From Patescibacteria group bacterium (lineage in GTDB: Bacteria; Patescibacteriota; Minisyncoccia; Phycocordibacterales; UBA5272), in NCBI GenBank assembly GCA_030837425.1, contig JAUPLJ010000012.1, positions 1-12,089 of the forward strand: 12,089 nt of DNA, in the 5' to 3' direction. Positions within the stretch are counted from its first letter, which is position 1, and the number at the start of each line of letters is the position of its first letter. The notes under the pieces were generated by a model. That model worked only from the letters and a program-made list of their open reading frames with translations. It was not told the origin of the DNA and made no database searches. Shown here piece after piece: positions 7,478 to 12,089 of this stretch. The translations under genes and the position numbers were made by a program.

Positions 7478-8410
7478 ATGAGTATAAATAGACACTTAGC
7501 AAGAGGCCTTGCTCTTCAAATCTTATTCGAGCTTGATGTAAATGGTAATTTAAATTTAAATAAAGAAGGTTTAGAAAAAATTATTGATAGACAGCTAGAA
7601 GAATTCTCTGGAGAAAAAGACGATGGATTTATTCTAGATTTGTTGACTACAATCGAAGAGAGAGTAGCGACTTTAGACGACATTATAGCTCGTGCTGCTC
7701 CTGAATGGCCAATTGATAAGATAAATATAATGGATAAAAATATTTTAAGAATAGGTCTAGCAGAGCTTTTATTTAATAGTGACAAAGTCCCACCAAAAGT
7801 TGCTATAGATGAAGCTATAGAGCTTGCAAAAAGCTACAGTAGTAATAATTCTCATAAATTTGTAAACGGGGTACTAGGGTCAATTTATAAAGAAATGGGA
7901 GAGCCTCGCAAAGAAGAGACAGGCCAAAAAAAAACTAATTTGCAGACAGTAAATCTTGCCGGAGGTCTTGTGTATTCAATACATGAAGGAAAAGTATTTT
8001 TAGCTTTTGTAAAAGATATTTTTAAACACTGGACTTTACCAAAAGGAAAGCTTCTCCAAGATGAAGACATTATGATAGGGGCAGTCAGAAAAATAAAAGA
8101 AGAGATTGGTGTGAATGCGGTGATAAAAGATAAATTAAAAGAAAACACCTATATAGCAAATAGTGCACCAAAGGTAGAAGGTGTCGCAGGAGAAGCAAAT
8201 GTGAAGCCTGAGAAAGTGCAAAAGCATGTTTATTATTTTCTTGCTGAGACAAAGCACGAGCCATTGACTCTGGAAAAAGAAAATACAGGCCTTGTCGAAG
8301 CAAAATGGTTTGCGCTTGATCAGATAGAAGATCTGAAGCTGTATGATGATATAAAGCCAATACTTGCAATCGGGATAGAAAAGATTAATGAGATTTATGA
8401 AAACAGATAA
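7478..8410 (+). CDS. nusB: NusB transcription antitermination factor fused to a Nudix hydrolase domain
   Basis: One continuous 310-residue frame joins two domains. Residues 1-140 are an all-helical NusB domain, which in other bacteria binds boxA RNA with NusE/S10 to support rRNA transcription. Landmarks are NRHLARGLALQILFELD (4-20), PIDKINIMDKNILRIGLAELL (residues 78-98, split at I89) and VAIDEAIELAKSY (108-120) with KFVNGVLGSI (127-136). After a short charged linker, residues 157-310 form a Nudix domain beginning NLAGGLVYS with HWTLPKGKL (184-192). This resembles Ap4A-type hydrolases. The Nudix box reads G190-x5-E196-x7-R204-K205-I-K-E208-E209-I-G211-V. The first Glu of the REUxEE core is Lys. 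NusB alone is usually about 130-160 residues, so the fusion doubles its length. The end overlaps the start of rnc. Both domain calls are firm; enzymatic activity of the Nudix part is uncertain. Confidence 0.92.
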   Translation: MSINRHLARGLALQILFELDVNGNLNLNKEGLEKIIDRQLEEFSGEKDDGFILDLLTTIEERVATLDDIIARAAPEWPIDKINIMDKNILRIGLAELLFNSDKVPPKVAIDEAIELAKSYSSNNSHKFVNGVLGSIYKEMGEPRKEETGQKKTNLQTVNLAGGLVYSIHEGKVFLAFVKDIFKHWTLPKGKLLQDEDIMIGAVRKIKEEIGVNAVIKDKLKENTYIANSAPKVEGVAGEANVKPEKVQKHVYYFLAETKHEPLTLEKENTGLVEAKWFALDQIEDLKLYDDIKPILAIGIEKINEIYENR

Positions 8411-9137
8411 GATAATTCACAAAAAAGGAATAGGAAAAGAAGAAAAGGAAAGGGATTTTGCCAAGCTCGAGAATGATTTAGATATTTATTTTAATAATAA
8501 AAATCTTTTGATTCAAGCTTTTGTACATAGATCATATATAAATGAAAGTGTTAAATCAAAAATGAGCCACAATGAAAGATTGGAATTTTTAGGGGACGCG
8601 GTTCTTGAGCTTGCGACTACCAATTTTCTTTATCATAAATTTACAGATCTCGCAGAAGGGGAGCTCACAACCTATCGTGCAGCATTGGTAAATACAAAGT
8701 CTATAGGCGCTGTTGCGAAAGATTTAGAATTCAATGATTATCTCTTTTTGTCTCGTGGTGAGAGTAAAGATTTTGGAAAGGCGAGAGTTTCTATCTTAGC
8801 AGATACATATGAAGCGTTTATTGGTGCATTATTTTTAGACAGAGGATACGATTTTGCAAAAGATTTTATAGAGAAGACACTTCTAATACATACAGATGAG
8901 ATAATAGAAGCCGGTAAATACAAAGATGCAAAATCAACGGTCCAAGAAAAAGCTCAAGATGTTGTCGGGGTGACTCCAAGCTATAAAGTCGTTTCTGAGT
9001 CTGGCCCTGATCATGATAAGAAATTTGTAATAGCGATATATTTTGGAACTGAAAAAGTTGCTGAAGGTGAAGGCAAAAGTAAACAAGAAGCAGAGACAGA
9101 TGCTGCAAAGAATGCTTTAACTGAAAAAGGCTGGTAG
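8388..9137 (+). CDS. rnc: Ribonuclease III
   Basis: This endonuclease cleaves double-stranded RNA, including pre-rRNA stems and structured mRNAs. The 249-residue protein has the endonuclease domain from about 24 to 175. Its signature is NERLEFLGDAVLEL (62-75), containing acidic residues E63, E66 and D70. The second catalytic patch, ADTYEAFIGALFLD (138-151), contributes D139 and E142. A double-stranded RNA-binding domain follows (about 180-249) with TVQEKAQ, SGPDHDKKF (205-213) and GEGKSKQEAETDAAKNAL (227-244). All catalytic residues are present. The ATG at 8388 gives a 23-nt overlap with nusB. A second ATG at 8397 is almost as good and would shorten the protein by three residues. Neither has a clear Shine-Dalgarno, so translational coupling to nusB is likely. 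A terminator follows 32 nt after the stop. Confidence 0.97.
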   Translation: MRFMKTDKIIHKKGIGKEEKERDFAKLENDLDIYFNNKNLLIQAFVHRSYINESVKSKMSHNERLEFLGDAVLELATTNFLYHKFTDLAEGELTTYRAALVNTKSIGAVAKDLEFNDYLFLSRGESKDFGKARVSILADTYEAFIGALFLDRGYDFAKDFIEKTLLIHTDEIIEAGKYKDAKSTVQEKAQDVVGVTPSYKVVSESGPDHDKKFVIAIYFGTEKVAEGEGKSKQEAETDAAKNALTEKGW

Positions 9138-9169
9138 AAATAAAGATTTTTCAGAAATCATTTTTTACA

Positions 9170-9208
9170 AAAATAAAAACTTCGTGATAATCACGAAGTT
9201 TTTATTTT
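9170..9208. terminator. Bidirectional intrinsic terminator between rnc and the RRM gene
   Basis: The arms 9170-9187 and 9191-9208 are perfectly complementary over 18 bp with a TAA loop. The stem core ACTTCGTGA/TCACGAAGT is flanked by an A-rich stretch on the left and a T-rich stretch on the right. It therefore works as a hairpin plus U-tract in both directions. It serves rnc (+) and the convergent RRM gene (-), whose stop codon is at 9220. Confidence 0.9.
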
Positions 9209-9219
9209 AAGAATTAAGA

Positions 9220-9504
9220 TTAGAAATTTCTTCTTGGTCTATCTTCTCTTTTTTCCATTGGACGAGCATAGTTTACTGTCAAATTTCTTCCTGAGAAGTC
9301 TTGATCATTAAACATTGAAATAGCTTTGTCAGCTCCTGCTTGGTCAGCCATTTCTACGAATCCAAATCCTTTTGATCTGTGAGTCATTTTATCCATGATG
9401 ATTGTAGCATCTTTAACTTCACCAGCTTTACTAAAGTGAGCTTTTAAGTCCTCGTTTGTAGTAGTGTAAGGGATTCCTCCTACGTATAATTTATTTTCTT
9501 GCAT
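9220..9504 (-). CDS. Small single-RRM RNA-binding protein
   Basis: This is a 94-residue protein built almost entirely of one RNA recognition motif. RNP2 is LYVGGI (6-11) and RNP1 is KGFGFVEM (45-52), with Tyr7 and Phe47/Phe49 in the positions that stack on RNA bases. The fold ends near LTVNYARP (75-82) and a short basic tail follows (EKREDRPRRNF, 84-94). This matches the Rbp-type RRM proteins known from cyanobacteria and many other bacteria, where some are cold-induced. It binds single-stranded RNA by family; the targets are unknown. It is a stand-alone gene bounded by the bidirectional terminator and a 180-nt leader region. It is the only gene here with a convincing Shine-Dalgarno, which suggests strong translation. 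Confidence 0.95.
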   Translation of the reverse strand: MQENKLYVGGIPYTTTNEDLKAHFSKAGEVKDATIIMDKMTHRSKGFGFVEMADQAGADKAISMFNDQDFSGRNLTVNYARPMEKREDRPRRNF

Positions 9505-9513
9505 TTTATTTTA

Positions 9514-9517
9514 TCCT
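9514..9517 (-). promoter_or_regulatory. Shine-Dalgarno of the RRM protein gene
   Basis: On the minus strand AGGA lies nine bases before the ATG at 9504. It supports this start and stands out because no other gene in the window has a clear ribosome binding site. Confidence 0.6.
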
Positions 9518-9541
9518 AAACAATATTTATTTTTATTTAGA

Positions 9542-9572
9542 ATTATAATTATTTTATAATTCGTAAGCACAA
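9542..9572 (-). promoter_or_regulatory. Possible promoter of the RRM protein gene
   Basis: On the minus strand TATAAT (9542-9547) is preceded by TTGTGC (9567-9572). The 19-nt spacing is long and the -35 match is poor. A second TATAAA at 9553-9558 is an alternative -10 box. The leader would be about 30 nt. Confidence 0.35.
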
Positions 9573-9684
9573 CTTTTCGCACTAATCCATTTTCAAACTA
9601 AAACTTTGAGAGAGATAATTTTTATTGATACAAGTGAGCAGCGGACTTACTTATGAATATAATAACACATATCAAGATTTCCAC
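9573..9684. other. Rest of the gap between the ABC-F and RRM genes
   Basis: No gene is seen in this stretch, which lies downstream of the ABC-F stop codon and upstream of the RRM promoter region. An imperfect stem at 9628-9654 (arms about 9 nt, one mismatch and one wobble, 7-nt loop) may be a weak ABC-F terminator but lacks a U-tract. Confidence 0.35.
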
Positions 9685-11256
9685 CTAATTGAGTTTGCCA
9701 AGGTCTAGAGTCTCATTCACTCCTATTTTTCTTATAAAATCATTCACGTGAGAGACTATTATCACAACTCCTTTATAATTCTTTATAGCTTCAGCGATAA
9801 CAGGGATATGTCTAAAGTTTATATGGTTTGTAGGCTCGTCTAATATCAGTATTCCAGGCTCTAAAAGGGTCAAATAACAGAACATTAGCAATCCTTTTTG
9901 TCCTTCTGAAAGATGTCCGACATGTGCTGACAATTCTTTTCCTGACAATAGGAATCCAGCCGCCGTACTTCTTAAATGATGATCATCAAGACGCTTGAAT
10001 ACTCTAGACAGTTCTTCATAAGCTGACTTATTGAAATCAAGAGTTGTAAAATCTTGTCTGTAGTATCCGATATTTATTCCTTCTTTTATTTTTACTCCAA
10101 CTGCTTTTTTATTTGCAATCTTTTCAAGTAAAGTGGTTTTTCCAATTCCGTTTGGTCCCAATATTTGAAGCTTATCTCCACGTCTTAATTCTAATTTTTT
10201 AATAGAGACATCTTTTGATTCTCCATGATCTAAAATATTTACTTTTTCTATTTCGATAATAGTTCCTCCCATTTTTTCTTCCTCTTCATCATTTATTTTT
10301 ATGTTAAATCCTCGGATAGTCTTGTCTTCTTTTCTTTCAAGAGTCATGTCGTCCTCCAGCTCTTCATATTCATCTTTAAGTTTTGCAGCAAGCTTACGCA
10401 TTTTTCCTCCTTTGTGCGCAAAGAAGTTTACTTTGTCTTTATTTTCTTGAATCTTCTTTTCTTTTTGTGCATTTTCTCTTTTTTCTCTTTCAATTTGTTT
10501 TTTGATTTCTTCTACAGCTTTGAAATAATTTCCCACATATTGCTCCAATTTATTATTCTGAGTGTTGATATAAAGAATTCCATGTGTAAAAGAGTTTAAA
10601 AAGTTTTCATCATGGGAAATCACAATAGCGGTGCCTGTATAATCTTTCATAAATTGAGTTAGCATTTTTACTGCTTCTTTATCAAGATTATTTGTGGGCT
10701 CATCTAATAAAAGAATATCTGGATTTGTGATAAGTGCTTGAGCGATTAGAAGTTTTCCTTTTTGTCCACCAGAAAGCTCTTTTATTTTTTTATTTAAAAT
10801 AAGCATTGCCTCATCTTTTTTTGTTTTTACTGCTTTTGTTTTGTGAATAGGGTGAAGATTAATAATTGCAAAAGTTTCTTCTGCTCTTTTATCTATATCG
10901 TAAACTTTCTCATCAAAAGGCTCTTCTAAAAATTCTCGCACTGTCATTTCCCATTTATCATGAGGGATAAATTGTTTTGCAATAGATAATTTTAAATCAT
11001 TACCAACAATGATTCTACCTTCGATTGGTTGATGTTCTCCTGTAATCAATCCAAATAGAGTAGATTTTCCAGCCCCATTTGGGCCCATCAAAGTTAGCTT
11101 CTGACCACGTCTAATATTTGAAGTAGACTCTTTTAATATTGGTTTATTTTCGTGATAATAAAAGCTTAAATTTTGAAAAGAGAGAACACTCTCACCCCAA
11201 GTCGCTGCGATGTTTTTCTCTGTATCTGAATTTGAATATATATTTTCTTTAGCCAT
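9685..11256 (-). CDS. ABC-F family ATPase with asymmetric nucleotide-binding domains
   Basis: This 523-residue protein has two ABC ATPase domains in one chain and no membrane segments. That is the ABC-F plan, whose characterised members act on ribosomes. Domain 1 is canonical: GPNGAGKS (58-65), LSGGQ (161-165), ILLLDEPTNNLD (181-192) and SHD (214-216). A charged linker rich in Lys and Glu (about 240-330) occupies the place of the P-site tRNA interaction motif. Domain 2 has GPNGIGKTT (367-375) and a catalytic Glu in LDEPTNHIN (E474). Its signature is LSEGQ (449-453), the D-loop Asp is Asn480, and the switch reads SHV (502-504). The gene is monocistronic and divergent from the DHH gene, with a TATAAT six bases before its ATG. 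Translation-factor (EttA/Uup/YheS-like) and antibiotic-resistance roles cannot be separated from sequence. The former is more likely in this context. Confidence 0.92.
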   Translation of the reverse strand: MAKENIYSNSDTEKNIAATWGESVLSFQNLSFYYHENKPILKESTSNIRRGQKLTLMGPNGAGKSTLFGLITGEHQPIEGRIIVGNDLKLSIAKQFIPHDKWEMTVREFLEEPFDEKVYDIDKRAEETFAIINLHPIHKTKAVKTKKDEAMLILNKKIKELSGGQKGKLLIAQALITNPDILLLDEPTNNLDKEAVKMLTQFMKDYTGTAIVISHDENFLNSFTHGILYINTQNNKLEQYVGNYFKAVEEIKKQIEREKRENAQKEKKIQENKDKVNFFAHKGGKMRKLAAKLKDEYEELEDDMTLERKEDKTIRGFNIKINDEEEEKMGGTIIEIEKVNILDHGESKDVSIKKLELRRGDKLQILGPNGIGKTTLLEKIANKKAVGVKIKEGINIGYYRQDFTTLDFNKSAYEELSRVFKRLDDHHLRSTAAGFLLSGKELSAHVGHLSEGQKGLLMFCYLTLLEPGILILDEPTNHINFRHIPVIAEAIKNYKGVVIIVSHVNDFIRKIGVNETLDLGKLN

Positions 11257-11262
11257 AAAAGT

Positions 11263-11291
11263 ATTATAAATTATGAGTTATTTTAACACAA
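11263..11291 (-). promoter_or_regulatory. Candidate promoter of the ABC-F gene, near-leaderless
   Basis: On the minus strand TTGTGT (11286-11291) and a perfect TATAAT (11263-11268) are 17 nt apart. Only six bases lie between the -10 box and the ATG at 11256, so the predicted transcript begins at or next to the start codon. The -35 box overlaps that of the divergent DHH promoter. Confidence 0.5.
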
Positions 11292-11312
11292 AATTTAGTT
11301 TTATGCTATCAT
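11283..11312 (+). promoter_or_regulatory. Candidate promoter of the DHH gene, near-leaderless
   Basis: TTAACA (11283-11288) and TATCAT (11307-11312) are separated by 18 nt. Eight bases follow before the ATG at 11321, so the leader would be very short. Each box differs from consensus at one position. Confidence 0.45.
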
Positions 11313-11320
11313 ATTTATAT

Positions 11321-12089
11321 ATGAAAATCACTAAAAACATTATCATCTTTTATCATGAGCATTGCCTCGATGGATTTACAAGTGCTTATGTAGCTAATAA
11401 AAAATTTAAAGATAAAGCAGAATACATACCACTTTCACACAATGATTCTGGGGATGATTTTTTAAAAGATAAAAAAATTAAAATTTCAGATTTAAAAGAC
11501 AAAGAAATCTATTTTATTGATTTTTGTTTAAACGAAAAAGAATTGAAAAAAGTAGAAAAGATTGCTAAAAAATTAGTAGTTATAGATCATCACATAGGAA
11601 AAAAAGAATTAATAGAATCTTTACCTAATCATTTGTTTAGAAATGGAGTTTCGGGTGGTTATTTAGCTCATGAATATTTTTTTCCAAAAAATAAAATGCC
11701 AGAATTTGTTAAATATGTTTCAATAGGGGACACTTGGACTTTTTCTAAAAACGAAAATATAAAAAAATTAGAAAAAAATATAATTTCATATTTAGTGACT
11801 TTAGAATTTGATTTTAAAGTTTTTGCTAAAACAGAAAAAGATTTTGAAGATAAAAAAAAGTTTGAAGAAATAAAAAATCTAGGAAATATTTTAAATATAA
11901 ATTATTTAAAATTAGTCGAGATACAGACAGAAAAATCAAAGCTCATAGATTTTGAAGGGTATAAAATATATGCGATAAATGCCAGCTCTATTTTTAGAAA
12001 TGAGTTAGGCCATAGGCTTGCTTTAAAATCTAAATCTTTATTTAGCCTTATTTATACATTTGAAGATGGAGAGTTAAAAATGAGCCTAA
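11321..12089 (+). CDS. DHH-family phosphoesterase (partial, 3' end beyond the window)
   Basis: This is a DHH/DHHA1 phosphoesterase, a metal-dependent family that cleaves short RNAs, cyclic nucleotides or related phosphodiesters. The 256 visible residues begin with motif I, YHEHCLDGFTSA (11-22). Motif II follows as YFIDF (64-68, D67), then the defining VIDHH (87-91) and motif IV GDTW (136-139). A variable Lys/Glu-rich stretch precedes the DHHA1-like part, with INASSIFRNELG (219-230). The window ends at MSL, about where the usual substrate-binding SLRS-like motif would begin. The YHxxCxDG form of motif I suits NrnB-like oligoribonuclease/cAMP phosphodiesterase relatives better than RecJ. It is very A-rich (many AAA Lys codons). 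The ATG at 11321 has no Shine-Dalgarno. The family is firm; the substrate is unknown. Confidence 0.88.
   Translation, partial: MKITKNIIIFYHEHCLDGFTSAYVANKKFKDKAEYIPLSHNDSGDDFLKDKKIKISDLKDKEIYFIDFCLNEKELKKVEKIAKKLVVIDHHIGKKELIESLPNHLFRNGVSGGYLAHEYFFPKNKMPEFVKYVSIGDTWTFSKNENIKKLEKNIISYLVTLEFDFKVFAKTEKDFEDKKKFEEIKNLGNILNINYLKLVEIQTEKSKLIDFEGYKIYAINASSIFRNELGHRLALKSKSLFSLIYTFEDGELKMSL

Noticed and set aside
9628..9654. Hairpin downstream of the ABC-F gene as an intrinsic terminator
   Set aside because: The stem has a mismatch and a wobble pair and no U-tract on the ABC-F side, so it is noted only in the gap entry.
11868..11875. Eight-A run in the DHH gene as a frameshift site
   Set aside because: The reading frame continues smoothly through it with family motifs on both sides; no sign of programmed or erroneous shift.
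1..12089. Recoded genetic code (TGA read as Gly)
   Set aside because: All complete genes run without in-frame TGA, and Gly is encoded by normal GGN codons.
1..12089. CRISPR array, tRNA, insertion sequence, prophage or defence system
   Set aside because: No direct-repeat arrays, cloverleaf sequences, transposase motifs or terminal repeats were seen by reading; the genes are housekeeping in character.

Overview
The window looks like chromosome of a Candidate Phyla Radiation bacterium (Patescibacteria, most likely the Parcubacteria/Nomurabacteria side). This is an inference. It rests on very AT-rich DNA, compact housekeeping genes with little pathway clustering, a NusB protein fused to a Nudix domain, a membrane-anchored solute-binding protein with no permease beside it, a small RRM protein and almost no Shine-Dalgarno sequences. 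The eight complete genes stop with TAA (six) or TAG (two) and run without in-frame TGA, so the standard bacterial code applies and the recoded (TGA = Gly) SR1/Gracilibacteria groups are unlikely.

Layout. Positions 1-6966 form a leftward block: dnaE (replicative polymerase), secG (translocon subunit), an anchored family-5 solute-binding protein, and rnj (RNase J), whose 3' end lies beyond the left edge. A divergent spacer (6967-7142) separates dnaE from a rightward block: rpmF (ribosomal protein L32), a strong hairpin, nusB-nudix, and rnc (RNase III). rnc overlaps the end of nusB. A bidirectional terminator (9170-9208) separates rnc from a convergent leftward RRM protein gene. Further right is a leftward ABC-F ATPase gene. 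A 64-nt divergent promoter region then leads to a rightward DHH-family phosphoesterase gene cut by the right edge.

Functional theme. Apart from dnaE, secG and the solute-binding protein, the genes concern RNA and translation: RNase J, RNase III, NusB, a Nudix hydrolase, an RRM protein, L32, ABC-F and a probable nanoRNase/cyclic-nucleotide DHH enzyme. NusB, RNase III and RNase J all act on rRNA transcription or maturation in well-studied bacteria, so the L32/NusB/RNase III block is a plausible ribosome-biogenesis unit.

No tRNA, rRNA, CRISPR array, insertion sequence, phage gene or toxin-antitoxin pair was seen. No gap between genes exceeds 180 nt. The most notable points are the NusB-Nudix fusion with a Lys at a key Nudix-box Glu position, near-leaderless promoters, the asymmetric ABC-F protein, and a 16-bp perfect palindrome with competing outer repeats between rpmF and nusB.
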